Source: Caballeronia ptereochthonis (lineage in GTDB: Bacteria; Pseudomonadota; Gammaproteobacteria; Burkholderiales; Burkholderiaceae). Taken from it: a DNA stretch of 64,000 bases. Location of the stretch: the NCBI RefSeq assembly GCF_001545075.1, contig NZ_FCOB02000012.1, forward strand, positions 1 through 64,000, written 5' to 3'. The position numbers were made by a program, and so were the translations under genes. The notes below the pieces were generated by a model that searched no databases, had not been told where the DNA came from, and worked only from the letters and a program-made list of their open reading frames with translations. Of the stretch, positions 36,450 through 46,506 are shown in pieces (the stretch's first letter is position 1; the number at the start of each line of letters is the position of its first letter).

Positions 36450-37847
36450 ATGAAACTGACGATCATCGGTAGCGGCTACGTTGGACTCGTGACCGGCGCA
36501 TGCCTCGCGGACATCGGCAACGACGTGTTGTGCCTCGATGTCGACGAACGCAAGATCGCCATTCTCAACGGCGGCGGCATCCCGATTCACGAGCCGGGCT
36601 TGCAGGAAGTGATCGACCGCAATCGCGATGCGGGGCGGCTCGCGTTTACGTCGAACGTGCAGCAGGCGATAGAGCATGGCGAGATGCTGTTCATCGCGGT
36701 GGGCACGCCGTCCGATGAAGACGGCTCCGCGGATCTGCAATACGTGCTCGCGGCCGCCCGCGATATCGGCCGCTACATGAACGGCTTCAAGGTGATCGTC
36801 GACAAGTCGACGGTTCCGGTGGGCACCGCGCGTCGCGTGAAGGCGACCATCGAACACGAATTGAGCGCGCGCGGCGTGAGTCATATGTACTCGGTCGTCT
36901 CGAACCCGGAGTTCCTGAAGGAAGGCGCGGCGATCGAGGACTTCGCGCGGCCGGACCGCATCGTGATCGGCTGCGACGAGGATGTTCCCGGCGAGCGCGC
37001 GCGTGACCGGATGAGGCGCCTCTATGCGCCTTTCAACCGCAATCACGAACGCACGCTGTACATGGACGTGCAATCTGCGGAGTTCACGAAATACGCAGCC
37101 AACGCGATGCTCGCCACGCGCATCTCGTTCATGAACGAGCTCGCGAATTTCGCGGACCGCGTCGGCGCGGATATCGAAGCGGTGCGGCGCGGTATCGGTT
37201 CCGATCCGCGCATCGGCTACGACTTTCTCTACGCGGGCTGCGGTTATGGCGGCTCGTGCTTTCCGAAGGACGTGCGCTCCCTGATCCAGACCGCTTCCGA
37301 ATTCGGCCATGACATGGGCATTCTCAAGGCCGTGTCGAACGTCAACGAAGCACAGAAGGAAACGCTCACGCGCAAGATCGTCGAGCGTTTCGGCGAAGAC
37401 TTGTCGGGCCGCACGTTCGCGCTTTGGGGCCTTGCGTTCAAGCCGAACACCGACGACATGCGCGACGCTCCGAGCCGCGTGCTCATTGCCGCATTGCTTT
37501 CGCGCGGCGCGCAAGTCGTCGCGTATGACCCCGTCGCCGTCGACGAAGCGCGCCGCGTCTTCGCGATCGATCTGCACGGTCAGCCCGATGCACGCACGCG
37601 TCTCTCATACGCGGCCAATCACAAGGACGCTCTCGATGGTGCGGACGCGCTCGTGATCGTCACCGAATGGAAGGTGTTCAAGAGCCCGGACTTCGACGCG
37701 ATCAAGCGCCGCCTCAGGCATCCCGTGATCTTCGATGGCCGCAATCTCTACGAGCCGGAAACGATGAGCGAAATGGGCATCGAGTATCACGCGATCGGGC
37801 GCGGTGTGCGGCAGGTCGAAGCGCCGGTCTCCACGAGCATCGCGTAA
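36450..37847 (+). CDS. bceC: UDP-glucose 6-dehydrogenase
   Basis: The 465-residue enzyme oxidises UDP-glucose to UDP-glucuronate, the acidic sugar donor of cepacian. It has the NAD-binding motif [18 protein letters not shown], the central STVPVGT and NPEFLKEG motifs and the catalytic cysteine at about residue 270 in [13 protein letters not shown]. The C-terminal UDP-binding domain has [18 protein letters not shown] and VIFDGRNLY. It starts 35 bases after bceB with TGGAG upstream, consistent with one operon. Confidence 0.96.
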   Translation: MKLTIIGSGYVGLVTGACLADIGNDVLCLDVDERKIAILNGGGIPIHEPGLQEVIDRNRDAGRLAFTSNVQQAIEHGEMLFIAVGTPSDEDGSADLQYVLAAARDIGRYMNGFKVIVDKSTVPVGTARRVKATIEHELSARGVSHMYSVVSNPEFLKEGAAIEDFARPDRIVIGCDEDVPGERARDRMRRLYAPFNRNHERTLYMDVQSAEFTKYAANAMLATRISFMNELANFADRVGADIEAVRRGIGSDPRIGYDFLYAGCGYGGSCFPKDVRSLIQTASEFGHDMGILKAVSNVNEAQKETLTRKIVERFGEDLSGRTFALWGLAFKPNTDDMRDAPSRVLIAALLSRGAQVVAYDPVAVDEARRVFAIDLHGQPDARTRLSYAANHKDALDGADALVIVTEWKVFKSPDFDAIKRRLRHPVIFDGRNLYEPETMSEMGIEYHAIGRGVRQVEAPVSTSIA

Positions 37848-37862
37848 TACGTCACGCAGCCT

Positions 37863-38306
37863 ATGTTCGGAAGCGTTCTGATCGTCTGTCACGCGAACAT
37901 CTGCCGCAGCCCCGCCGCGGAGATGCTGTTTCGCGCGCATCTTCAGCGGCGCGGGGGAAAGCCGATCGAGTTCCGCTCGGCCGGACTCTACGCGCACGAA
38001 GGCGAAGACATCGACCCGACGATGCAGTTCCTGCTCGCGGAGCACGGGCTGGATTCGTCGGGGCATCGCGCGCGGCGGCTGGATCGCCGGATGGCGCGCG
38101 AGGCCGATCTCATTCTGGTGCCCGAGCGCAAGCAGATCGACGCCATCGCGCGCCTCGCGCCGACGACGCGCGGCAAGGTGCATCTGCTCGGCAAGTGGGA
38201 AGACTCGGAAGTGGCGGACCCGTATGGCGGTCATGAAGCCGCTTATCGCGAGAGCCTTGGACTCATCGAACGGCTAGTGCTCGGATGGCTAAACAAAATA
38301 TGCTGA
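37863..38306 (+). CDS. bceD: Low-molecular-weight protein-tyrosine phosphatase
   Basis: The 147-residue protein carries the P-loop C(x5)R at Cys9-Arg15 (VCHANICRSP) and the general-acid aspartate in VADPYGG. It is the partner of the tyrosine kinase BceF and removes phosphate from its C-terminal tyrosines, cycling polymerisation and export. The 22-base overlap with bceE suggests coupled translation. No strong ribosome binding site is seen in the 15 bases after bceC. Confidence 0.95.
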   Translation: MFGSVLIVCHANICRSPAAEMLFRAHLQRRGGKPIEFRSAGLYAHEGEDIDPTMQFLLAEHGLDSSGHRARRLDRRMAREADLILVPERKQIDAIARLAPTTRGKVHLLGKWEDSEVADPYGGHEAAYRESLGLIERLVLGWLNKIC

Positions 38307-39469
38307 CTTCCCGTGTTGCTTTGCTGACGTTCTTTATGTCGGCGCTTCTATCCGCGTGCAGCACCGCGCCCGGCAATTTTCTCGATACATCGCGACTCGA
38401 AGACAAGGATCCCACACCGACCACGACCTATCCGGTGCATCTCATCACGGCGGACACCATCGCGCAGGAACTGGCCACGCCCGAAGCCGCACAGCCGCTG
38501 CCGCCCGCGCGCTTCGCCGATGCGGCGCAGTATGTGTATCGCGTCGCGCCGCAGGACATTCTCGGCATGACGCTATGGGACCACCCCGAACTGACGACGC
38601 CGCAAGGCAGCACGTTGTCGACCGGCGGCAACACGACACAGACGGTCGCCGGCGCGCTTCAGCAACCCTATACGCAGGCGCTGCCGGGCCAGGCGGATCC
38701 ATACGGCCAGACGGTGTCGGCGAACGGCACGATCTTCTTTCCGTTCATCGGCAAGATGCGCGTGGCGGGCAAGACCACGGGCGAGATCCGCGACGAGATG
38801 GCGGCCGCGCTTTCGCCGTACATCAAGAACCCGCAACTCGACGTGCGCGTGCTTGCGTATCGCAGCCAGAAGATCGCGGTGACGGGCGAAGTGAAGCAGC
38901 CCGGCCCGCTCGCGGTGAGCGACGTGCCGCTCACGCTGGTCGATGCGATCACACGCTCGGGCGGCACGACGCCCGAAGCCGATTTGCAGCGCGTGCGCCT
39001 CACACGCAACGGCAAGCTCTACGTGCTCGATGTGAACGGGGTGCTCGATCGCGGCGACGTCTCGCAGAACGTGATGCTGCAGACGGGCGACATTCTCAAC
39101 ATTCCCGACCGCTACGACAGCCGCATCTTCGTGATGGGCGAAGTGAAGACGCCGATGCCGGTGAACATGGTGCGCGGCCGCGCGTCCATCGCCGATGCGC
39201 TCACGCAGGCGGGCGGCGTGCTCGACACCGATGCGAACGTGCGCCAGATCTATGTCGTGCGCGGCGTGCGGAACAACCCGACGCGGCCCGACATCTATCG
39301 CCTCGACATGTCGCAGCCCGATTCGCTTCTGCTTTCGACGCAGTTTCAGCTGCATCCGCTCGATGTGGTCTACGTGGGCACGGCGGGCGCGGTGCAGTTC
39401 AATCGCCTGATCAACCAGGTGTTGCCGACCTTGCAGACGCTCTTCTATCTGAAGCAGCTGACGCGCTAA
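38285..39469 (+). CDS. bceE: Outer-membrane polysaccharide export lipoprotein (Wza family)
   Basis: The 394-residue protein has a lipoprotein signal peptide with lipobox LLSAC (Cys25). A Poly_export domain follows (YVYRVAPQDILGMTLWDHPE, FPFIGKMRVAGKTTGEIRDE), then two SLBB domains (KIAVTGEVKQPGPLAVSDVP and IFVMGEVKTPMPVNMVRGRA). It forms the octameric outer-membrane channel for cepacian. It overlaps bceD and precedes bceF by 13 bases. Confidence 0.95.
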   Translation: MAKQNMLTSRVALLTFFMSALLSACSTAPGNFLDTSRLEDKDPTPTTTYPVHLITADTIAQELATPEAAQPLPPARFADAAQYVYRVAPQDILGMTLWDHPELTTPQGSTLSTGGNTTQTVAGALQQPYTQALPGQADPYGQTVSANGTIFFPFIGKMRVAGKTTGEIRDEMAAALSPYIKNPQLDVRVLAYRSQKIAVTGEVKQPGPLAVSDVPLTLVDAITRSGGTTPEADLQRVRLTRNGKLYVLDVNGVLDRGDVSQNVMLQTGDILNIPDRYDSRIFVMGEVKTPMPVNMVRGRASIADALTQAGGVLDTDANVRQIYVVRGVRNNPTRPDIYRLDMSQPDSLLLSTQFQLHPLDVVYVGTAGAVQFNRLINQVLPTLQTLFYLKQLTR

Positions 39470-39482
39470 GGGGAGTCGTATC

Positions 39483-41702
39483 GTGAACATGCAAGATCAT
39501 CCCTATCTGCAGAAGCCCGATGAAGAGGACGCCGTTCTCGGCAATCTGATTCAAGCGGTGATCGACGACATCTGGTGGCTCGTCGGCGTTGCTGCGTTCG
39601 TCATCATGGCAGCGGCCGTGTATTGCTATATCGCGAGGCCGGTGTATTCGGCGGATGCTCACGTGCGCGTCGAGACCAATGACAACACCTCGCAGGCGCT
39701 CACGCAGACGCAAACCGGCCAGGCCATCAACACCGGTTCGAGCGCACTGCCGACCGACGCCGAGATCGAGATCATCAAGAGCCGCGGCGTGGTCGCGCCG
39801 GTGGTCGCGCAATGCAAGCTCAACTTCTCCGTGTCGCCGGTGACGCTGCCGGTGCTTGGCAGCCTTGCCGCGCGTTTCGCGACGCCGGGCGTGCCCGCGA
39901 AGCCGTGGTTCGGCCTGTCGTCATACGCGTGGGGCGGCGAGATCGCGGATGTCGATTCGATCGATGTCGAGCCGCAATGGGAAGGCAAGGACCTGATTCT
40001 CACCGCGCTCGGCGATTCGCGCTACGCGCTCGCCGATCCGCAGGGCCGTGTGCTCCTGCAAGGACGCGCGGGCGAAACCGCGAACGGCAATGGCGTGACG
40101 CTGCTCGTGAAGACGCTCGTCGCGCGGCCCGGCACGCGCTTCAAGGTGATGCGCGCGAACGATCTCACGGCTATCGCGAGTTTTCAGTCTGGCATTACCG
40201 TGACCGAGCAGGGCAAGCAGACCGGCGTCATTCAGATCTCGCTCGAGAACCAGAACCCCGACAAGGCTGCAGAGATTGCGAATGCGCTGGCCCAGTCGTA
40301 TCTACGTCAGCATATCGAGAGCAAGCAGTCCGACGCGAGCAAGATGCTCGAGTTCCTGAGGACCGAGGAACCGCGCCTCAAGGCCGATCTGCAGCACGCG
40401 GAAGCGGCGCTTACCGAGTATCAGCGGCAGGCCGGCGTCATCAATGCGAGCGACGAAGCGAAGGTCTATCTCGAGGGGAGCATCAACTACGAAGCGCAGA
40501 TTTCCTCATTGCGCCTGCAGATCGCGACGCTGGAGCAGCGCTACGGCAACCTTCATCCGTCGCTGGCCACGGCGCGCCAGCAACTCGCGCAACTCGAAGC
40601 GCAACGCGAACGCTATGCCTCGCGCTTCCGCGATCTGCCGCAATCGGAGGTGAAGGCGGTCGCGCTGCAACGCGATGCCAAAGTGGCCGAGGACATCTAC
40701 GTGCTGCTGCTCAATCGGGTCCAGGAGCTTTCCGTGCAGCGCGCGGGCACGGGCGGCAACGTGCATATCGTCGATGCGGCGCTGCGTCCGGGCGACCCGG
40801 TCAAGCCGAAGAAGGTGCTCATCATGTCGGCGGCGGTGATTCTCGGGCTCATTCTCGGCACGGGTTTCGTGTTCGCGCGCCGCGCGATCTTCAAGGGCAT
40901 CGACGATCCCGAGCGTCTCGAGCGTGTCTCCGCGCTGCCGATCTTCGGGCTCGTGCCGCAAAGCGTGGAGCAGACGAAGTTCGATACCGACTCGAAGCGG
41001 CGCCGCGAGCGCGATCACGAAGCGCCCATTCTCGCGACGATGCGCCCCAACGACGTGTGCGTGGAGATCATGCGCAGCCTGCGCACGTCGATCCAGTTCT
41101 CGTTGATGGAAGCGCGCAATCGCGTCGTGATGGTGACGGGCCCGGCATCGGGTGTCGGCAAGAGCTTTCTCACGATGAACCTCGCGGTTCTGCTCGCGGC
41201 GACAGGCAAGAACGTGCTGCTGATCGACGGCGACATGCGGCGCGGCAAGCTCGAGCGGTCGTTCGACGGCGAGCGCGCGCCGGGCCTTGCCGAACTGCTG
41301 GCGGGATCGATCGGCCTGGAGGATGCGATCCGCGCGACGCGCATTCCTTCGCTCGGCTTCATCGCGGCGGGCAAGCGTCCCGAGAATCCTTCGGAGCTCC
41401 TGATGTCGCCGCGTCTTCAGCAATATCTCGACGCGCTCGGACGCACCTACGACGTGATTCTGATCGACACGCCGCCCGTGCTCGCCGTGACCGACGCGTT
41501 GATCATCGGCAAGCTCGCGGGCACGAACTTCCTCGTGCTGCGCTCGGGCGCGCACAACGAAGCGGAGATCACGGAAGCGACGCGCCGCTTGCGCACGGCG
41601 GGCATCGCCGTGCAGGGCGCGATTCTCAACGGCACGCCGCAGCGCGCACGCGGCTATGGACGCGCGCATTACGCCGCGGTCGAGGAATACGCGGGCACCT
41701 GA
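39483..41702 (+). CDS. bceF: Tyrosine-protein kinase / chain-length regulator (Wzc family)
   Basis: The 739-residue inner-membrane protein has two membrane segments (about residues 32-52 and 448-465) that flank a Wzz-type periplasmic domain with long coiled-coil helices. The cytoplasmic BY-kinase domain has Walker A GPASGVGKSFLTMN near residue 553, A' VLLIDGDMRRG and Walker B DVILIDTPPVLAV. The C-terminus has a short tyrosine cluster (GYGRAHYAAVEEYAGT) for autophosphorylation. GTG at 39483 is preferred because GGGAG lies seven bases upstream; an ATG two codons later is possible. Confidence 0.95.
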   Translation: MNMQDHPYLQKPDEEDAVLGNLIQAVIDDIWWLVGVAAFVIMAAAVYCYIARPVYSADAHVRVETNDNTSQALTQTQTGQAINTGSSALPTDAEIEIIKSRGVVAPVVAQCKLNFSVSPVTLPVLGSLAARFATPGVPAKPWFGLSSYAWGGEIADVDSIDVEPQWEGKDLILTALGDSRYALADPQGRVLLQGRAGETANGNGVTLLVKTLVARPGTRFKVMRANDLTAIASFQSGITVTEQGKQTGVIQISLENQNPDKAAEIANALAQSYLRQHIESKQSDASKMLEFLRTEEPRLKADLQHAEAALTEYQRQAGVINASDEAKVYLEGSINYEAQISSLRLQIATLEQRYGNLHPSLATARQQLAQLEAQRERYASRFRDLPQSEVKAVALQRDAKVAEDIYVLLLNRVQELSVQRAGTGGNVHIVDAALRPGDPVKPKKVLIMSAAVILGLILGTGFVFARRAIFKGIDDPERLERVSALPIFGLVPQSVEQTKFDTDSKRRRERDHEAPILATMRPNDVCVEIMRSLRTSIQFSLMEARNRVVMVTGPASGVGKSFLTMNLAVLLAATGKNVLLIDGDMRRGKLERSFDGERAPGLAELLAGSIGLEDAIRATRIPSLGFIAAGKRPENPSELLMSPRLQQYLDALGRTYDVILIDTPPVLAVTDALIIGKLAGTNFLVLRSGAHNEAEITEATRRLRTAGIAVQGAILNGTPQRARGYGRAHYAAVEEYAGT

Positions 41703-41726
41703 GCGCACGACAAGGGAGATCGAGCG

Positions 41727-42704
41727 ATGACGATGAGAGTCTCGGTAGTGGTGCCGACCTATCGGCGGCCGGCGGATCTGAAGCGATGCCTGAGCGCGCT
41801 GCGTGCGCAGACGCGCATGCCCGACGAAGTGCTGGTGATCGCGCGGCCCGAGGACGAAGCGACCGCGCGGCGCCTCGTCATCGAACTCAAGAGCGCGAAC
41901 CGTTTCGCATTGCGCGTGATCGAGACCGCCGCGGGCGGCCAAGTGGCCGCGCTCAATCGCGGACTGGAGGCGGCAGGGGGCGACATCATCGCGATCACTG
42001 ACGACGACGCCGCGCCGCATCCCGACTGGATCGAACGCATTGCGCGCGCTTTCGAAGACGACGAGCGGCTCGGGGCGATCGGCGGCCGCGACTGGGTGCA
42101 CGAGAAAGGCCGCGTGCTCGATGGATCGCGTCGTGAAGTCGGCGTGATTCGTCGCACGGGGCGCGTGGTGGGCAATCATCATCTCGGCGTGGGCCCGGCG
42201 CGGCCCGTGCGCATGTTGAAGGGCGCGAACATGAGCTACCGGCGCGCGGCGGTGTCCGCGCTGCGCTTCGATACGCGTCTGCGCGGCGCGGGTGCGCAAG
42301 TCCACAACGACATGGCGTTCAGCATGAGCGTGCGGCGCGCGGGATGGAACGTGACGTACGATCCGCTCGTCGCGGTCGATCACTTTCCCGCCGAACGTTT
42401 CGACGAAGACAGGCGCGATGCGCAAACGCTCGGCGCGCTGAGCGATGCCGCGTACAACTTCCATCTGATCCTGAGGGAGCAGCTCGAACCTGTCGATCGC
42501 GAGATCGTTTGGCTCTCGTATGCGCTGATCGGCACGCGCGCCTATCCAGGCGTGCTCCATGCACTGATCGCGATGCGCGGCGGCGTGCAGCGCGCATGCC
42601 AACGCTGGCGCGCGGTACGCAAGGGCGCATTGCAGGCGCGCCGCGAGGCACGCCGCACGCGCGACGCATCGACGCCGACGATTCCCGCCGCGAGGACGCT
42701 ATGA
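41727..42704 (+). CDS. bceG: Family 2 glycosyltransferase
   Basis: The 325-residue GT-A enzyme begins VSVVVPTYRRPADLKRCLSA and has the metal-binding DDD (IIAITDDDAAPHPDWIERIA) and a later MLKGANMSYRRAAV block. It adds one sugar to the lipid-linked cepacian unit; which linkage cannot be told. The stop overlaps the bceH start in an ATGA. Order after bceF matches bceG of the cepacian cluster. Confidence 0.9.
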   Translation: MTMRVSVVVPTYRRPADLKRCLSALRAQTRMPDEVLVIARPEDEATARRLVIELKSANRFALRVIETAAGGQVAALNRGLEAAGGDIIAITDDDAAPHPDWIERIARAFEDDERLGAIGGRDWVHEKGRVLDGSRREVGVIRRTGRVVGNHHLGVGPARPVRMLKGANMSYRRAAVSALRFDTRLRGAGAQVHNDMAFSMSVRRAGWNVTYDPLVAVDHFPAERFDEDRRDAQTLGALSDAAYNFHLILREQLEPVDREIVWLSYALIGTRAYPGVLHALIAMRGGVQRACQRWRAVRKGALQARREARRTRDASTPTIPAARTL

Positions 42705-43834
42705 CGAACGTGCACGTGCATCTCTTCTACGGCGCCGATCCTCGGCACTATCGCAAGGGTGACGGCATCGGCTGCCTGTATGGCTATCATCATGCGGAAT
42801 CGCCGGAGTTCGCATTGTCGTATTCGCGCGATGCCGAAGAGAGCACGCCAATGCGCTTTGTTCGGCGTGCATTGAAGGCTGCACTCGGCTTCGACTTCAT
42901 TCATACCTGGCGCAATCGCGATGCGATCCTCTCCTGCGATGCGGTGTGGACGCATACGGAGCAGGAATATCTCTCGGCGGCGCTGCTGCTTCTGCTCAAG
43001 GGTCGCAAGAAGGGCAGACCGCTCCTGCTTGCGCAATCGATCTGGCTGCTCGACAAATGGGCCGGATATGGCGCATTGCGTCGCTGGATATATCGCAAGC
43101 TGATCGCGCGCGCCGATATCCTCACGACGCATTCCAGCGTGAATGCGGCGCTAGTGCGCGAGTACTTCGGCCGCGAAGCGACTCAGGTATTCTATGGTCT
43201 CAATACGCAGGATTTCGCGCTGACGGCGCCGAACGAGTGGATGCCGCATGCGCCGTTGCGCATCGGCGCAATCGGCAACGACCGCGATCGCGACTGGACG
43301 ACGCTCGCCATGGCCTTCCGCAACGACGAACGCTATGACGTGCGCATCGCGACGCGTCGACGCGTGCCGGCTTCGTTGCGCGCGGACAATGTGCGCATCG
43401 CGCGCGCGATCGGCCTGAATGCGGCGCGCGAGCTTTACGACTGGGCCGATGTCATCGTCGTGCCCTTGCGCGCGAACACCCATGCATCGGGTTTGACCGT
43501 GCTGCTCGAAGCCGTCGCGCTGGGCAAGCCGGTGATCGCGACGGACGTGGGCGGCCTGCGCGATTACTTCGGCACGGGACACGTCTCTTACGTGCCTGAG
43601 CACGACTCGGCGGCGCTCCGGCGCGCGCTCGACGAACTGCGCGCGAACCCTTCGCTTGCGCTTGCACGCGCGCAAGCGGCGCTCCGGCATTTCGTCTCGC
43701 GTGACTACACCACCCGCGAGTTCGCGCTGCAGCATGTACGGTTGACGCGCGAAGCGCTGGGGCGCGGCCAGGGCGCAAGCGAGGCGACATCCGCCGGCCA
43801 GGCGGTGTTCGCATCGCACGAGCTGACGCGATGA
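42701..43834 (+). CDS. bceH: Family 1/4 glycosyltransferase (GT-B)
   Basis: The 377-residue protein starts MTNVHVHLFYGADPRHYRKG and has a GT-B C-terminal domain with HASGLTVLLEAVALGKPVIA and TDVGGLRDYF, the nucleotide-sugar binding E-x7-E region. The start overlaps the bceG stop and its own stop overlaps bceI, so the genes are translationally coupled. By position it is BceH. Confidence 0.88.
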   Translation: MTNVHVHLFYGADPRHYRKGDGIGCLYGYHHAESPEFALSYSRDAEESTPMRFVRRALKAALGFDFIHTWRNRDAILSCDAVWTHTEQEYLSAALLLLLKGRKKGRPLLLAQSIWLLDKWAGYGALRRWIYRKLIARADILTTHSSVNAALVREYFGREATQVFYGLNTQDFALTAPNEWMPHAPLRIGAIGNDRDRDWTTLAMAFRNDERYDVRIATRRRVPASLRADNVRIARAIGLNAARELYDWADVIVVPLRANTHASGLTVLLEAVALGKPVIATDVGGLRDYFGTGHVSYVPEHDSAALRRALDELRANPSLALARAQAALRHFVSRDYTTREFALQHVRLTREALGRGQGASEATSAGQAVFASHELTR

Positions 43835-45354
43835 ACGCCTCCTCCCTGCCCCGCGCGCCGCGCGATCTTGCCGGCCGCATCGGCACGATGCGCCCCGCGC
43901 GCAAGGGTCCGCCCGAGTGGACCGCTCAGGCCGTTGTCTGGGGCCTGACCGCGCTGCTCGTGCTCGCGCGCCAGGGCACGGTGCTCACGCTCGCGTTCCC
44001 GCTGATGTCGACGCTCGCCGCGCTCTGGCTCTACTTCAAGAGCCCGGCGCGCTATATCGGCTTCATGTGGTGGGTGTGGTTCCTGAGCCCCGAAGTGCGG
44101 CGTCTCGCGGACTGGGGCAAAGGCTCCTTCACGCCGACGAGCATGATCCAGATCGCGCCGCTCGTCGTCACGATGATCTGCGGCCTCACGCTGTTGCGCC
44201 AATACCGCGTGCTCGCGCAACGGCGCGGCCTGCCGATGCTGCTGATGCTGCTCGGCATCGCGTATGCGTATCTGATCGGCGTGGCGTCGAGCGGACCGAT
44301 GGCCGCGACCTACGATCTCGCGAACTGGCTGTATCCAGTGCTGATCGGCTTTCATATCATGGTGAACGCGCACGAGTATCCGAAGTATCGCAAGGTGCTG
44401 CTCGACACCTTCATCTACGGCCTGCTCATGATGGGCGCATACGGCATCGTGCAGTTCTTCATCATGCCGGCGTGGGATTCGATGTGGATGATCGGCTCGC
44501 AAATGGCCTCGCAAGGCGAGCCCGTGCCGCTCGGCGTGCGCGTGTTCAGCACGATGAATTCGTCGGGTCCGTTCGCGCTCGTCGCGATGGCCGGGCTCAC
44601 GTTCGTCATGGCCGGCACGCAGCGCGCGCGGTGGATCGCTGGCGGTCTCGGATTCGTGTCCTTCGGCCTCTCGCTGGTGCGCTCGGCGTGGGGCGGCTGG
44701 ATCATCTCTATGGTGCTGCAGCTCATCAAGGCGAGCAATCGCGTGCGTTTGCGCATTTTGCTCGGCGCGATGGTGCTGGTGGGCCTGTCGGTGCCTTTGA
44801 TGACGATTGGCCCGATTGCCGACCGTCTCGGCACGCGCCTGCAAACCATGACCAACCTGAGCGACGACAGCAGCTACGCGGCACGCAACGAGTTCTACAC
44901 GACATTCATGGTGACGGCCTTTACCGACGTCACGGGCGAAGGCTTCGGCGCGACGGGCACATCGACGAAGCTCGCGAGCGCGAACGGCGATCTCGGCAAG
45001 TACGGCAGCTTCGACAGCGGCGTGATGAACGTGCCGTTCGTGCTCGGCTGGCCGGGCGGCCTTCTGTACATGGCTGGCGTGGGCCTGCTGCTCGTGCGGG
45101 CATTGCGCGCTTCGTTTTCGCTTCGCGACGACAAGTTCGCGCAGGCCGCATTGAGCCTTTCCCTTTCGATGATCGGCATTCTGCTCTTCGCCAACACATT
45201 CGTGGGCACGGGCGGGTCGCTGTTGTTCACGAGCCTCTTCTCGATCATCGCCGCGCGCCATCACGCGAAGCTCATGCGGCGCAACGCTTTCTTATTCAAA
45301 ACTCAAGGGCTAGCCAATGAGAATCGCGATCGTCACGCACGTCGTGCGGCATAA
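43831..45354 (+). CDS. bceI: EPS polymerase, O-antigen ligase/Wzy-like
   Basis: The 507-residue protein has about twelve membrane segments and a large periplasmic loop with LVRSAWGGWIISMVLQLIK and RNEFYTTFMVTAFTDV, features of Wzy/O-antigen-ligase (Wzy_C) proteins. It should polymerise repeat units at the periplasmic face. It overlaps bceH by four bases and the next gene by 38, so part of its C-terminal tail is dual-coding. Confidence 0.88.
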   Translation: MNASSLPRAPRDLAGRIGTMRPARKGPPEWTAQAVVWGLTALLVLARQGTVLTLAFPLMSTLAALWLYFKSPARYIGFMWWVWFLSPEVRRLADWGKGSFTPTSMIQIAPLVVTMICGLTLLRQYRVLAQRRGLPMLLMLLGIAYAYLIGVASSGPMAATYDLANWLYPVLIGFHIMVNAHEYPKYRKVLLDTFIYGLLMMGAYGIVQFFIMPAWDSMWMIGSQMASQGEPVPLGVRVFSTMNSSGPFALVAMAGLTFVMAGTQRARWIAGGLGFVSFGLSLVRSAWGGWIISMVLQLIKASNRVRLRILLGAMVLVGLSVPLMTIGPIADRLGTRLQTMTNLSDDSSYAARNEFYTTFMVTAFTDVTGEGFGATGTSTKLASANGDLGKYGSFDSGVMNVPFVLGWPGGLLYMAGVGLLLVRALRASFSLRDDKFAQAALSLSLSMIGILLFANTFVGTGGSLLFTSLFSIIAARHHAKLMRRNAFLFKTQGLANENRDRHARRAA

Positions 45355-46501
45355 CGACGGACAAGGGCGCGTCAACTACGAAATCGCGCGCGCGGCGCTG
45401 GCCGAGGGGCATGAGGTGATACTCGTCGCATCGCACGTGGCGCCCGAATTGCTGGAGCATGCGCGCCTGCGCTGGGTGCGGGTGATCGCAGGCCGCGCAT
45501 GGCCGACGCGACTCGTCAGGCAGCAGGTGTTCGCGATCAAGAGCGCACTGTGGTTGCGCACACATCGCGACGAGTACGACGTGCTGCACGCGAACGGCTT
45601 CATCACGTGGTCGCGCGCCGATGTGAACACTGCGCATTTCGTTCACGGCGGATGGATGAAGAGCCCGTATTACCCGTTTCGCCTGAGCGGAGGCGCCTGG
45701 TCGGCGTATCAGTTGATCTATAGCCGACTGAACGCGTGGCTCGAAGGCTGGGCTTATCGGCGCTCGCGTGTGGTGGCGGCGGTGTCGGAGAAGGTTGCGG
45801 AGGAAATTCGCGCGGGCGGCATCGACCGGGAGCGCGTCGAGGTGGTCTATAACGGCGTCGATACGAAGGCGTTCAGTTCGGCTGCGTCCGACCGTACGGC
45901 GTTCGACTTGAAGGATGACGCGTTCCTTTTGCTCTTCGTCGGCGACCTGCGCACGCCGCGCAAGAACCTGCAAACCGTGCTGCACGCGCTCGTTTCGCTT
46001 CCTGCCGGCGTGCAGCTCGTCGTGGCGGGTTATTTGCCGGGAAGTCCCTATCCGGAACAGGCGCGTGCGCTCGGTATCGCGGACCGCGTGCATTTCCTGG
46101 GGCTGGTGAAGGACATGCCGACGCTGATGCATTCCGTCGATGCGTTCGTCTTTCCTTCGCGCTATGAGGCGATGAGCCTTTCGCTGCTCGAGGCGCTTGC
46201 CGCGGGCTTGCCGGTCATCACGGCGCGCACGGCGGGTGGCGCGGAGATCATCGGCGAAGAATGCGGCATCGTGCTCGAAGATCCCGACGATGCGACTGCG
46301 CTGGCGCATGCGATCGGCCACCTGGCCGCTTCGCCATCGAGGCGCGAACGCATGGGTGACGCGGCGCGCGAACTTGCATCGGGCTTCAATTGGGCGCGCA
46401 TGGCGCGGCGCTATCTCGACCTTTACCGCAGCTTTGCGTCTCATGAGCGGGACAACGCGGTGACACGGATGAATGCGACTTCGGCGCAAACCCGCGCCTG
46501 A
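45317..46501 (+). CDS. bceJ: Family 4 glycosyltransferase
   Basis: The 394-residue GT-B enzyme begins MRIAIVTHVVRHNDGQGRVN and has VVYNGVDTKAF, LLLFVGDLRTPRKNLQTVLH and the C-terminal motif VFPSRYEAMSLSLLEALAAG, followed by LPVITARTAGG. It is one of the sugar transferases that complete the cepacian repeat unit. Its start lies 38 bases inside bceI. Confidence 0.9.
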   Translation: MRIAIVTHVVRHNDGQGRVNYEIARAALAEGHEVILVASHVAPELLEHARLRWVRVIAGRAWPTRLVRQQVFAIKSALWLRTHRDEYDVLHANGFITWSRADVNTAHFVHGGWMKSPYYPFRLSGGAWSAYQLIYSRLNAWLEGWAYRRSRVVAAVSEKVAEEIRAGGIDRERVEVVYNGVDTKAFSSAASDRTAFDLKDDAFLLLFVGDLRTPRKNLQTVLHALVSLPAGVQLVVAGYLPGSPYPEQARALGIADRVHFLGLVKDMPTLMHSVDAFVFPSRYEAMSLSLLEALAAGLPVITARTAGGAEIIGEECGIVLEDPDDATALAHAIGHLAASPSRRERMGDAARELASGFNWARMARRYLDLYRSFASHERDNAVTRMNATSAQTRA

Positions 46502-46506
46502 ACGGC

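Noticed and set aside
40506..42602. 698-codon minus-strand ORF opposite bceF/bceG
   Set aside because: Arginine/histidine-rich shadow of well-recognised genes on the plus strand.
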